A program made the translations under genes and the position numbers. 64,000 nt of DNA from contig NZ_CP042997.1 in assembly GCF_008087625.1 (NCBI RefSeq), forward strand, positions 930,001 to 994,000, written 5' to 3'. Source of the DNA: Aquisphaera giovannonii (GTDB lineage Bacteria; Planctomycetota; Planctomycetia; Isosphaerales; Isosphaeraceae). Shown in pieces: positions 1 to 8,921 of this stretch. The notes below the pieces were generated by a model that had not been told where the DNA came from, ran no database searches, and worked only from the letters and a program-made list of their open reading frames with translations. How positions within the stretch are numbered: position 1 is the stretch's first letter; every line of letters starts with the position of its first letter.

Positions 1-125
1 GCCGGATAGGCCACTCCCACGGCGCCATTCTGCCCGCGGGCGGCCGACGCGCCGATGAGGAGTGCGGCCGCGAAGCCGGCGAGGGATTTCCAACGTGCGG
101 ACCGTCCGGCGAGCTCTTGTCTCAC
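1..125 (-). CDS. Start of a secreted protein, cut by the left window edge
   Basis: A GTG codon at 125 (minus strand) opens a frame that runs off the window. It is preceded by an AGGAG ribosome-binding site about 9 nt upstream. The first 41 residues read as a signal peptide: a short charged N-terminus (VRQELAGRSARWKS), a hydrophobic core (LAGFAAALLIGASAA) and a small-residue cleavage region around ARGQN. Only this leader and a few mature residues (GAVGVAYP) are inside the window, so the function cannot be told. The start site is well supported; identity is unknown. Confidence 0.6.
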   Translation of the reverse strand, partial: MRQELAGRSARWKSLAGFAAALLIGASAARGQNGAVGVAYP

Positions 126-473
126 GATCAGTCACTCCTGCGTGCAGTCGGGGTTGGCGGGTCGTCGGCGACGTCGGAGTAGGGTTGATGCTACTCCTTA
201 CACAGGCCAACCTCGGAGGCTTGAATTGGTCTCTTCGTCCCGCCGCCAAGATTCTTGGGGGCGTCGGGCCGAACCCGCCCAGGCAGGCGGCCGCCCGCCG
301 CCCTCGGAGCCGCCGCCTCGGGCACCCCTTGGGAGGCACGATCGGCGTCCGGCCGGGCGAGGTCTCCGCTCGAGCGCAGGCCGCCCGGACGTGGCTTCGC
401 GCCGGGCGGGATGGTATCGTCTGGGCCATGGCGCGACGGGCCTCGCGCCGGGGTTCCTCGCGGGAGGTCGGCG
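126..473. other. Intergenic region, divergent promoters expected
   Basis: 348 nt between the leftward secreted-protein start and the rightward esterase start. The open frames that cross it have no protein-like composition. It must hold the promoters of both divergent genes, but no convincing -35/-10 pair was found. I see nothing else in it. Confidence 0.4.
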
Positions 474-1736
474 ATGGCGGCAACGGCAGAGGATCGGAGT
501 CGGGAGATCAACTACGACGAGTCGAAGGTCGGGACGTACGTCCTGCCCGATCCCCTGGCCTTCGCCGACGGGACGCCGGTGAAGTCGCCGGAGGACTGGA
601 CGGCCCGCCGCAGGCCCGAGCTGGCCAAGCTCTTCGAGTCGCAGATGTTCGGCCGGCTGCCCGAGGCGGCCCGGGCGGTCAAGCCGCGCTGCGTCGTGAC
701 CTCCGAGGCGAAGGACGCGCTCTCCGGCAAGGCGGCGCGGCGGCTGGTCGACATCCACGTCGGCGATGACCCCGCCGCGCCGGCGATCCACCTGCTGGTC
801 TACCTGCCGGCGAACCTCGAGCCGGGCCGGCGCGTCCCGACGTTCCTCTGCCTGAACTTCTGGGCGAACCACGCCATCGCCGACGAGCCGGGCATCCCGC
901 TCTCGACGCGATGGATCGGCTCGGGCGCCCCGGCGGGCGTGGTCGACAATCGGGCCACCGAGAAGGCCCGCGGCAGCGACCACATGATCCCGGTGGAGCG
1001 GATCCTGGCCCGCGGCTACGCGGTGGCCACGGCGTACTACGGCGACATCGAGGAGGACCACGCCGGCGCGATGAAAAATGGCGTGCGCGGACTCTTCCTC
1101 CGCCCCGGCCAGGTCGAGCCGGCGGCCGACGAGTGGGGCGCGATCGCCGCGTGGGCCTGGGGCCTCAGCCGGGCGATGGATTACCTGGAGGCCGCGCCGG
1201 ACGTCGACGCCCGCCGCGTCGCCCTGATGGGCCACTCCCGACTGGGCAAGACCGCGCTCTGGGCCGGCGTGAACGACCCCCGGTTCGCGATCGTCATCTC
1301 GAACAACTCCGGTGAGGGGGGCGCGGCGCTCTCGAAGCGGAACTACGGCGAGACGATCGAGCACCTGAACACGTCCTTCCCTCACTGGTTCTGCGGCAAT
1401 TACAAGGCCTACACCGGCCGCCCGGACGCCCTGCCCTTCGATCAGCACGAGGAGATCGCCCTGATCGCCCCGCGGCCCGTGCTGGTCGTCAGCGCCGAGG
1501 AGGACCGCTGGGCCGATCCGAAGGGCGAGTTCCTCGCCGCCAAGGCCGCCGAGCCCGTCTACAAGCTGCTCGGCACGGACGGCCTGGGCCTGGACACCTG
1601 GCCGACCCCGGCGATCGACTCCCTCTCCAGGGGCACGATCGGCTATCGCTACCGGCCCGGCAAGCACGACGTCACCGTGGACGACTGGGTCGCGTACATG
1701 GACTTCGCGGATCATCACTGGAACATCCGCCGCTGA
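474..1736 (+). CDS. CE15-like (glucuronoyl/acetylxylan esterase-type) alpha/beta hydrolase
   Basis: 420-aa alpha/beta hydrolase. The nucleophile motif GHSRLGK (residues 253-259, Ser255) and the following NNSGEGGAALSKRNYGE block are characteristic of bacterial carbohydrate esterase family 15, whose members cut ester links between glucuronic acid and lignin alcohols or related sugar esters. Candidate acid and histidine are in SAEEDRW and KHDVT near the C-terminus. I chose the ATG at 474 because a GGGAGGT site lies 6 nt upstream; in-frame starts further upstream add only Arg/Pro/Gly-rich sequence. Most CE15 enzymes carry a signal peptide; none is visible here, so either it acts in the cytoplasm or the leader is lost. 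The family is fairly sure, the substrate is not. Confidence 0.8.
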   Translation: MAATAEDRSREINYDESKVGTYVLPDPLAFADGTPVKSPEDWTARRRPELAKLFESQMFGRLPEAARAVKPRCVVTSEAKDALSGKAARRLVDIHVGDDPAAPAIHLLVYLPANLEPGRRVPTFLCLNFWANHAIADEPGIPLSTRWIGSGAPAGVVDNRATEKARGSDHMIPVERILARGYAVATAYYGDIEEDHAGAMKNGVRGLFLRPGQVEPAADEWGAIAAWAWGLSRAMDYLEAAPDVDARRVALMGHSRLGKTALWAGVNDPRFAIVISNNSGEGGAALSKRNYGETIEHLNTSFPHWFCGNYKAYTGRPDALPFDQHEEIALIAPRPVLVVSAEEDRWADPKGEFLAAKAAEPVYKLLGTDGLGLDTWPTPAIDSLSRGTIGYRYRPGKHDVTVDDWVAYMDFADHHWNIRR

Positions 1737-1790
1737 GGGGAAGGACCCGGCCGGCTCGTTCATCCCTTGTCAATGCTGTGGATGTGATTT

Positions 1791-1952
1791 TCTTTTGTAG
1801 GGTGCGTCAAGCGCAGCGCGGACGCACCGGACCGCCGTCGCATCAGAGATGAGCCACGTCGAGGTGACCCCTGGCCACAAATAGGACGAGCCGGGGCCGT
1901 GTGCGAAGCCGATTCGGTGCGTCCGCGCCGCGCTTGACGCACCCACAAAAGA
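1791..1952. mobile_element. MITE-like element with hairpin terminal inverted repeats
   Basis: About 160 bp bounded by inverted copies of a 37-nt sequence. The left end (1791-1828) reads TCTTTTGTA then a hairpin with arms GGTGCGTC/GACGCACC. The right end (1916-1952) is its reverse complement with one base difference in the loop and one missing A. No coding frame is credible inside. A solo copy of the same hairpin lies at 9575-9602. The size, paired hairpin ends and dispersed copy fit a non-autonomous mobile repeat or REP-doublet. No target duplication could be established. Confidence 0.55.
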
Positions 1953-2025
1953 TTGTGATATCAGTACAGTGATGCCGCGTCGTGGGTCGGCCCTCGGACC
2001 GGCCGTGCGAGATAGGATTGGCTTG

Positions 2026-3600
2026 ATGCGACGGACACCATGGCGGCCCGCAGCGACCCTGGGAGCGCTGCTCCTCCTCAACGGCGCGGCCCTGGCGCAG
2101 GAGGCGCCTTCCCGGGCGGCGACGCCCACCTTCGCCGTAACCATCCGCCCCGGGCTCGCGGACGAGGAGGGCGCCTCGGGCCGGCTGCTCGTGGTGCTCG
2201 GCAAGCCCGGCGGGGGGGCGCCCCGGCTCGCCATCGGCCACACCGGCATGGACGCCGCCCCGGTGCTCGGCCGCGATGTCGATGGGCTGAAGCCGGGCGT
2301 GGCGGCCGTCCTGGATGACAAATCGCCCATCTTCCCCATCGCGAGCCTCGCGTCCCTCCGGCCGGGGCGATACGCCGTGCAGGCGGTCCTGCACACGAAC
2401 CGCGACCTGAATCTCGTGAACGCGCCGGGCGACCTGTACAGCGAGGCGAAGGTCGTCGAGATCGACCGTGCGTCCGGCCCTCCTCCGCGGATCGGGCTGG
2501 AGTTGTCCCGCGCGGTGCCCGCGGAGGCGATGCCCCGCGACGAGGGCCTGATCCGCTACCTGAAGATCGAGTCGAAGCTCCTGCGCGCCTTCCACGGCCG
2601 CCCCATCTTCCTCCGCGCGGGGGTGATCCTGCCGCGCGACTTCGACCGCGAGCCCGGCCGGCGATATCCCCTGCGCGTCCACGTCGGCGGCTACGGGGCA
2701 CGGTTCACGGGGGTCTCGGGGCGGATGGCTCCGGGGGCGGCCTTCCGCTCGGCCTGGATGGCGGACGACGCGCCGCGGATGATCCTCGTCCACCTCGACG
2801 GCGCCGGGCCGTACGGCGACCCGTACCAGGTGAACTCGGCCAACCATGGGCCGTATGGAGACGCGGTGACGCGCGAGCTGATCCCGGAGGTCGAGCGGCG
2901 GTTCCGGGGCATCGGCAAGGGGACGGCGCGGGCCGTGGACGGCGGCTCGACCGGCGGCTGGGTCTCGCTGGCGCTCCAGGTCTTCTACCCCGACTCCTTC
3001 GCCGGCGCCTGGTCGTCCTGCGCCGACGGCGTGGACTTCCGCTCGTTCCAGCTCGTGAACATCTATGAGGACGCAAACGCCTACGTTAACAGGCACGGCT
3101 TCGAGCGTCCCGGCTCCCGCGACACCACCGGCGAGGTCCGCACGACGATGCGCCACGAGTGCCAGGTCGAGAACGTCCTGGGCCTGGGCGACTCCTGGGC
3201 GATGTCCGGCGGCCAGTGGGCCGCCTGGAACGCGACCTACGGCCCCCGAGGCCCCGACGGCCGCCCCGTCCCGCTCTGGGACCCGCGCACCGGTCGCATC
3301 GACCGCTCGGCGGTGGACCACTGGAAGGCCTACGACCTGCGGCTCGTCCTCGAGACGAACTGGCCGAAGCTCGCCCCCCGACTCCGCGGCAAGCTCCACA
3401 TCTGGATGGGCGACGCCGACGACTACTTCCTGAACAACGCCATGCACCAGCTCGACGCGTTCCTCTCCCGCGCCGAGCCCCCCTACGAGGGGTCCATCAC
3501 CTTCGCCCCCGGCAAGGGCCACTGCTGGCAGGGCCTCTCCGAGGCCGAGATCCTCCGGCAAATGGACGCCGCCTTCCGCAAGGCCGGGGGCTTCGAGTGA
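2026..3600 (+). CDS. Secreted alpha/beta-hydrolase esterase
   Basis: 524-aa predicted exported hydrolase. The ATG at 2026 is chosen because it starts directly at a signal peptide (RR, then LGALLLLNGAALAQ, cleavage near residue 25); an upstream in-frame start would bury it. An N-terminal beta-rich domain (about 30-150) is followed by an esterase fold. GGSTGGW places the nucleophile at Ser308, WMGDADDYF gives a candidate aspartate and GKGHCWQ the histidine. This layout recalls enterochelin-esterase/feruloyl-esterase-like proteins. It follows the CE15-like gene on the same strand after a MITE-like repeat, which could suggest linked carbohydrate-ester breakdown. The exact substrate is unknown. 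Confidence 0.75.
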   Translation: MRRTPWRPAATLGALLLLNGAALAQEAPSRAATPTFAVTIRPGLADEEGASGRLLVVLGKPGGGAPRLAIGHTGMDAAPVLGRDVDGLKPGVAAVLDDKSPIFPIASLASLRPGRYAVQAVLHTNRDLNLVNAPGDLYSEAKVVEIDRASGPPPRIGLELSRAVPAEAMPRDEGLIRYLKIESKLLRAFHGRPIFLRAGVILPRDFDREPGRRYPLRVHVGGYGARFTGVSGRMAPGAAFRSAWMADDAPRMILVHLDGAGPYGDPYQVNSANHGPYGDAVTRELIPEVERRFRGIGKGTARAVDGGSTGGWVSLALQVFYPDSFAGAWSSCADGVDFRSFQLVNIYEDANAYVNRHGFERPGSRDTTGEVRTTMRHECQVENVLGLGDSWAMSGGQWAAWNATYGPRGPDGRPVPLWDPRTGRIDRSAVDHWKAYDLRLVLETNWPKLAPRLRGKLHIWMGDADDYFLNNAMHQLDAFLSRAEPPYEGSITFAPGKGHCWQGLSEAEILRQMDAAFRKAGGFE

Positions 3601-3615
3601 CAGTCTCGAGTCACG

Positions 3616-6600
3616 TCATGGGGACCCGGCCGGGATCGCCTTCAGCATGATCGTGCCGACGTCGAGCGGCTTCTCCGGCGGCCCGCCCGAGGCTCCCGGG
3701 ACGATGACTGGTACGTCCGCATCGGCCAGCTTCCGGCCGGGCTGTCCGGCTCGCTCATCAGTCGGGCCCTGCACCTCGGCCCTGAGACGGTAGCGTCCGG
3801 CGGGGACGTCCTCCACTCGAAAGGTACCGTCGGGACGGACGTTCGTGTCCGCGGTGAACCTCGCCCCAGGGGCATCTCCCGATCCGGACGTGACACGCTC
3901 AAGTTGCTGCCCCTGGATTGAGAAGGTGGCTGCGGGGTCGATGCCCGCAGGGATGATGAAGCGGCCGACCACCGGACGGCCGCTTCCGCCGAGGCTCACG
4001 CGAACGGTCCTCCCGGCCTCGATTCCGATGGCTAGCGAGTTGGCCCGGCCGTCCTCGGAGCTCGATCGAGCCAGGCGAAAGCTCCGCGCCACCGTGTATC
4101 GGCCCGGGAGCACCCGCTCGAACGCGTAGCGGCCCTCGACATCGGTCACACGCCTCTCGGACTGCATCATCGGCACTGCCTCTCCGGGCGACCAGGCGAT
4201 GCCGCCCTCGGACAGGAGATCGACCGAAGCACTTGCGGCAGGCTTCGAGCCGATCATCACGGTGCCCTCAACGCGTGCCCAGGGGCGGAGGCGTATCGTT
4301 GGCGTGCGGGCGGGTGCGGGTTCGAGGTCCCTGCCGTTCACCTCGGCGAAGCCGGTCTCGTGCTCGATGAAGATGCGGAAGGACTCCGCCTGCGGGGTGA
4401 AGCCGAAACGTCCCTCGGCATCGGTCCTCGTGGAAAGGTCAGACGCCACGAGGAAGGGAGGCCTGGAGGAGTACCACATGCCCCTCCCATAGCCGTCCCA
4501 GAGCACCACAGTCGCTCCGGCGAGCGGCCTGCCGTCGAGCCCCAGGACGACGCCCGAGGGGCCAACCGCCGGCTCGAGCTTCGCGTCGAAGACGGCCTCG
4601 CCGCCCGCGATGGCGATCCGCCCGGATGTGGCGGGCAGGTGTCCTTCGGCCTCGATCCGCACGCCCACCGCGGCAATGGAAGGCTGATCATATTCAATCT
4701 CGTAGGAACCGTCGGTGAACTCGCGCCGGGGTTCGTCGGAGGTCCAGCGGGGATGAGCCGTGTCGATGAACCCGAAGTGAGCATTGTCCTCGTAATATCC
4801 GTCGTGGATCGTGAACTTCGGGATCGGCCGGCCTGTCCTGGCATCCATGACACGCCCGCGGACGCGGAGCGGCTCGTGCATCACGACGTCGGCCTCCGGG
4901 TCGCCGGCCTGGAACAGGCGCTGGTCCTGCGTGTTGAAATCGGGATGAGAGAAGGTCAGGTAGACGGGCTCCGCTGGCGCCGCATCCCAGGCGTATCGTC
5001 CCTCGGCATCGGTCTTCCCGGACCAATCGAGAACCCTCAAGCCTTTCCATTGATGGACCTCGACCGTGACGTCTTTCAGGGGACTGCGACGCCGGTCGAC
5101 GACCCGCCCGGCGATCCGTCGCCCCGCCGCCAGCCGGAGCTCCAGAGGCTTCATCCCGGGTTCGACGGGCACCTTTGCCGTGGCGGGGGCAAACCCCTTC
5201 ACCTGCGCCGTGAGGTCGGCCATGCCGGCCGGAAGGTGGAAGCGAAACCGGCCCTCGGCGTCGGTCGTCGCGGGGCCGGGCCCCGAGTCGGCGTACGATC
5301 CGTAGTCGCCGGCCACGACCGAGGCGCCCGGCACGGCTCGTCCGGCCGGGTCGAGGACCAGCCCCTCCGCCACGATCCCCTCGTCGAGGACGATCGACGC
5401 CTTGCCGGTTCGGAGCTCATCGTCGGTCGGTTTTGGGGCGAGGGATGCCGGCTGGCGGAGCGTGGGGACGAAGTTCGGGTGCCAGGCATGGAGGCCCAGG
5501 GAGCTCCATGTCGGCGGAACCTCATCGAAGTGCCATCGTCCATGCTCGTCGGTGATCGACTTCGCCTCGATGTGGGTGTACGTCGGCGAGTCCTTGCTCC
5601 GGCTCGTCAGCCACAGGTTGACGGTCGCTCCTGCGATCGGTGCCTCGCGATGGTCCATGACGACCCCTCCGATCGATACCGCCCGCGTCAAATCCATCGT
5701 GACTTCCCGAGGGAGGCCGTCCCGTGGGGAGTGGACGCGACGGTAGTAGCTCCGCGCGGCGTAGCCCGCCTTGCGGGCGTCGATGCGGAAGGCCGGCAGG
5801 CGTTCGGGGAAGTCGATCCGGCAGAGTCCGAGCGCGTCGGTCCTCCGACGAATCATGGCATTCACCTCCCTATGCGAGGCATGCCACGGGCCGGCCGTTT
5901 TCACCTCGATCTCGGCCCCTTCGATGGGCCTTCCGAGTTCACGATCGACGGCCCGGAGTTCCAGGATTCGATTCGCGTGATCGTTGGCGGAGTTTGCGCC
6001 GGCGCCGGAGGCCCGCTCCCTTTCAGCCTGGTCGTTCGATGCGGGGCCGTTCGTCATCGCGGCCGCGCCGGTAACGACCGTGGCGACCATGACGGCCGTG
6101 GCCGCGATCGCCATCCGGGTCGCGGATCTCGCCGCATGGAACTGGGCGGCGAGCCTCGCGGGAGCGGTGACCACGGCGCGACCCGCCGCCAGGTCGATCG
6201 CCGACCTGGCCACCTTCTCGGCCCAATCGTGTGGCAACGCCAGCGGTGAACCGGCAGCCGGCTCCAGGCCGGCGCGGCGGAGGCGATCGCGGAGGCGATT
6301 GCGGGCGCGAAGGAGGCGGCTCTGGAAGGTCCGCAGCGGGAGGCCGAGGCGTTCGGCGGCCTCGGCGTGGGAGAGCCCCTCCAGGTGGCAGAGGACGATC
6401 GGCGCACGGTCGATCTTTGGCAGGCGGTCGAGCTCGCGACGGAGGTCCTCGCGGGCCAACGCCGAGAGGCGATCCTCCGGAGGCTCCACGACCCGGTCCG
6501 TCGCCTCGGCCCATCGCCGTTCGCGGCGTCGCCGGCGTTCGATCTCGCGGCGAGCGCGGAGGGCGACGTGGCGGGCCGTGCCGTGCAGCCAGCTCGCGAC

Positions 6601-6879
6601 TGAGCCGCGGCGGCGGACGCTCCTGGCCCGCCGGGCCAGGATCAGGAAGACGGCCTGGGAGGCGTCCTCGGCGTCCTCCGCGTGATCGAGCACGCCGAAG
6701 CAGACCCGACGGACCATCGCCCCGTGGCGGGCGACGATCGCGGCGAAGGCGGCCTCCGCGGCGGCGCGGTCACCGTCCAGGAAGATCTCGAGCAGTCGCG
6801 CGTCCGGCTCGCCGCCGAGCGTTCCGCGATCGAGCAGTGTCCCAATTCGTTCGTGTACGCTCGTTGAGGTGCCCATCAT
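3616..6879 (-). CDS. Membrane-tethered ECF sigma factor with carboxypeptidase-regulatory-like repeats
   Basis: 1087 aa. Residues 40-115 match sigma region 2 (the DAEDASQAVFLILARR block) and 140-200 match region 4 (LPKIDRAPIVLCHLEGLSHAEAA, a helix-turn-helix), i.e. an extracytoplasmic-function sigma-70 factor. A membrane segment follows at about 256-275 (MAIAATAVMVATVVTGAAAM). The remaining 800 residues are a chain of repeated beta-sandwich units with the signature V.D..G.P..GA.V and TDAEGRF, typical of carboxypeptidase-regulatory/CnaB-like domains, predicted outside the membrane. Family knowledge: such fusions are frequent in planctomycetes and are thought to sense an outside signal and control promoter choice. 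The start is backed by AGGAGG 7 nt upstream of ATGATG. There is no separate anti-sigma gene beside it. Confidence 0.88.
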   Translation of the reverse strand: MMGTSTSVHERIGTLLDRGTLGGEPDARLLEIFLDGDRAAAEAAFAAIVARHGAMVRRVCFGVLDHAEDAEDASQAVFLILARRARSVRRRGSVASWLHGTARHVALRARREIERRRRRERRWAEATDRVVEPPEDRLSALAREDLRRELDRLPKIDRAPIVLCHLEGLSHAEAAERLGLPLRTFQSRLLRARNRLRDRLRRAGLEPAAGSPLALPHDWAEKVARSAIDLAAGRAVVTAPARLAAQFHAARSATRMAIAATAVMVATVVTGAAAMTNGPASNDQAERERASGAGANSANDHANRILELRAVDRELGRPIEGAEIEVKTAGPWHASHREVNAMIRRRTDALGLCRIDFPERLPAFRIDARKAGYAARSYYRRVHSPRDGLPREVTMDLTRAVSIGGVVMDHREAPIAGATVNLWLTSRSKDSPTYTHIEAKSITDEHGRWHFDEVPPTWSSLGLHAWHPNFVPTLRQPASLAPKPTDDELRTGKASIVLDEGIVAEGLVLDPAGRAVPGASVVAGDYGSYADSGPGPATTDAEGRFRFHLPAGMADLTAQVKGFAPATAKVPVEPGMKPLELRLAAGRRIAGRVVDRRRSPLKDVTVEVHQWKGLRVLDWSGKTDAEGRYAWDAAPAEPVYLTFSHPDFNTQDQRLFQAGDPEADVVMHEPLRVRGRVMDARTGRPIPKFTIHDGYYEDNAHFGFIDTAHPRWTSDEPRREFTDGSYEIEYDQPSIAAVGVRIEAEGHLPATSGRIAIAGGEAVFDAKLEPAVGPSGVVLGLDGRPLAGATVVLWDGYGRGMWYSSRPPFLVASDLSTRTDAEGRFGFTPQAESFRIFIEHETGFAEVNGRDLEPAPARTPTIRLRPWARVEGTVMIGSKPAASASVDLLSEGGIAWSPGEAVPMMQSERRVTDVEGRYAFERVLPGRYTVARSFRLARSSSEDGRANSLAIGIEAGRTVRVSLGGSGRPVVGRFIIPAGIDPAATFSIQGQQLERVTSGSGDAPGARFTADTNVRPDGTFRVEDVPAGRYRLRAEVQGPTDERAGQPGRKLADADVPVIVPGASGGPPEKPLDVGTIMLKAIPAGSP

Positions 6880-6986
6880 CAGCCTGCCTCCTGCGTTCCC
6901 GGTGGTCCGCCCTCCTCGCAGGAATAGTCCCCGCCGCGACGTCGGTTTGCGTCAGGACCCCGCCGCAGATCGCGGGGCGTTCCGGC

Positions 6987-7805
6987 TCACCGCAGATGGG
7001 GCACGAACAGGATCGCCGAGACGGCGAGGATGCCGAGGGCGAGCGCGCCCTGGAGCCGCGTGATGGGCCGGCGGGCCAGCTCGCGGCGGTCGATCAGGAT
7101 GGCCGGGGGGAGGATCGCGCCGAGGATCAGGCCGCCGAGGAGGCCGCCCAGGAGGCACACGTTGGACACGATCGGGCTGAGGAGGCCCAGCGCGAGGGTG
7201 TACACCGCCCAGATCGCCAGGACGATGCCGACTCGATGATCCCGCAGCTCGATCCTCCGCCGACGCACGTAGACGAGGGAGATGATGGCGCCGGCCAGGC
7301 CGAAGATCGCCCCGGAGGCGCCGACGGCCGGCACCTCGGTCGTCATCGTCACCAGGCCGCCGGCGATGCACGCCGCGACGTAGAGGAACAGGAACGGCTG
7401 CACCCCGAAGGCGTGCTCGCAGGCCATGCCGAGGATGTATAGCAGGGCCATGTTGCCCAGCAGGTGCTCCAGGTTCGCGTGCATGAAGGCCCCGGACATC
7501 AGCCGCCAGGCCTGGCCGTCGAGGACCTCGTCCCGGTGCGTCGCGCCGGTCTGGATGACCCGGGCCGCGTTCGCCAGGCCGCCGACCTGGACCTGCCGGC
7601 CGTACACGACCAGGCAGGCGACGATGAGCAGGATGGTCGCCCTCGGGACGGGGCTCATCCCGGCTTCCAGGTCCACGCGCTCCTGGTGGAGCATGTCCTC
7701 GACGATGACGGGGATGTCCTCGTCCCCGTCGTCGGAGAGCCGGGCCGGGGCCGGGATGGCCGTGGCGGGAACGTCGGACTCTCTTGCGTCTGGCTCGCTC
7801 GCCAT
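6987..7805 (-). CDS. Rhomboid-family membrane protein, probably protease-dead
   Basis: 272 aa from the ATG at 7805 (an upstream GTG at 7841 is possible). About six membrane segments. The helix-2 motif HANLEHLLGN and the nucleophile motif GASGAIFG (Ser164) are those of rhomboid intramembrane serine proteases. In the helix-6 motif, where active enzymes have A-H-L-G-G, this protein reads C-L-L-G-G, so the catalytic histidine is replaced by leucine. It may therefore be an inactive rhomboid that binds or guides membrane proteins, or a decaying gene. The N-terminal 50 residues are acidic and soluble. It is on the same strand as the zinc-finger/LURP-like gene, 55 nt downstream of it. Confidence 0.8.
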   Translation of the reverse strand: MASEPDARESDVPATAIPAPARLSDDGDEDIPVIVEDMLHQERVDLEAGMSPVPRATILLIVACLVVYGRQVQVGGLANAARVIQTGATHRDEVLDGQAWRLMSGAFMHANLEHLLGNMALLYILGMACEHAFGVQPFLFLYVAACIAGGLVTMTTEVPAVGASGAIFGLAGAIISLVYVRRRRIELRDHRVGIVLAIWAVYTLALGLLSPIVSNVCLLGGLLGGLILGAILPPAILIDRRELARRPITRLQGALALGILAVSAILFVPHLR

Positions 7806-7860
7806 GGCGGGATGTCCTGCGCGGGTCGTCCTGTTTGCCACCGGGCCGTGGGGCGATGCC

Positions 7861-8796
7861 TCAGCGGTGCTCGCCGGTGTCCAGGAGCACGCCGAGGGCG
7901 ACGGCCAGCCGCCGGTCGAAGGTCCGCCCGCGGTCGCGGGTGAGGTCGAGCACGTAGCGGTCGAAGATCGTGAGCTTGCGGTTGAACTCGCCGAGGGGCC
8001 GCTCCTGGCCGTCGGGCGCGGGCGCCAGCAGGACGAAGTTCGTCCGGAGCATGCCGAACATGGGGCCGAGGAACCGGCGCAGGAGCGAGAGGATCAGGGA
8101 GTCCTCGCGGGCGATGAGGATGCGCCTGCCCTCCTCGTCCTTGACGACCCATCGCTTGCGGACGAAGTTATACAGGTAGTTCTTCTCCATCCGCCCCAGG
8201 AACTGACCCTCGGGCGTGAGCACGGTGTACGTCGCCGTGATCGGGGCCCATTTCCGGTCCTGGAGCACGTCCAGGAGCCGCTCCGATCGCGATTCGTCGC
8301 GGTAGAAATGGATGTGGCGGCGGGGCGAGAGGCCGATGCCCATGGCGATCCCCGAGCCGATTGCCAGGGCCAGGAAGGTGACGGCCAGCACGGCGCCGAC
8401 GGCATTGTTCCCCATCGCCTCGCCGATGCCGAACCCGGCGACGAGGCCGAGGAGGGTCCCCCCGACCGCGACGAGCACCGCGAGGAAGGCCACGCCGATG
8501 TTCTTCCAGAAGTGCGCGGGACGCTCCACGAAGAGGACCGGCCGGTCGTGCTCGTCGGTGACGTCGTAGCGGGCGTGGAGCGTCATGAGCTTCTGGCGGA
8601 GCAGGAACGTGTCGCGGTCGAACGCGGGGTGGAGGCCGTCGTCAGCCTGCCAGGCGTCGTGGGCCTCGTCCCCGTCGGGGGCCGCCGGCACGACCTGGAC
8701 TTCCTGGCATCCCGGGCAGCGGACCTTGCGGCCGGCGTATTCGTCCTTGAGCTGGTAGGACCGACCGCAGGTGGAGCAGACCAGGCTGATGGGCAT
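7861..8796 (-). CDS. MJ0042-type zinc-finger protein with membrane segments and LURP-one/scramblase-like domain
   Basis: 311 aa. Residues 1-35 form a zinc ribbon with two CxxC pairs (CSTC and CPGC) in the MJ0042 style. About residues 105-160 hold two or three membrane segments with Gly-rich loops. The C-terminal half (about 175-305: TYTVLTPEGQFLGRMEKN, RWVVKDEEGRRIL, GEFNRKLTIFDRYVLDLT) resembles the LURP-one-related/phospholipid-scramblase beta-barrel fold. Function is unknown. It sits 55 nt upstream of the rhomboid-like gene on the same strand, so a shared transcript and a membrane role are likely. The start ATG follows a GAGAGG site. Confidence 0.65.
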   Translation of the reverse strand: MPISLVCSTCGRSYQLKDEYAGRKVRCPGCQEVQVVPAAPDGDEAHDAWQADDGLHPAFDRDTFLLRQKLMTLHARYDVTDEHDRPVLFVERPAHFWKNIGVAFLAVLVAVGGTLLGLVAGFGIGEAMGNNAVGAVLAVTFLALAIGSGIAMGIGLSPRRHIHFYRDESRSERLLDVLQDRKWAPITATYTVLTPEGQFLGRMEKNYLYNFVRKRWVVKDEEGRRILIAREDSLILSLLRRFLGPMFGMLRTNFVLLAPAPDGQERPLGEFNRKLTIFDRYVLDLTRDRGRTFDRRLAVALGVLLDTGEHR

Positions 8797-8921
8797 CGCC
8801 CTCTCCGATCGGAGTCATTGCCCGCGGGCGTGCCGGATCTCGCCGCACCGATGCGGCGGCCATGCGGCCGCTCGTAAGCCGCGACGTCAGAGCGGGATGA
8901 TGCGATCCACGCACGGGGAAG

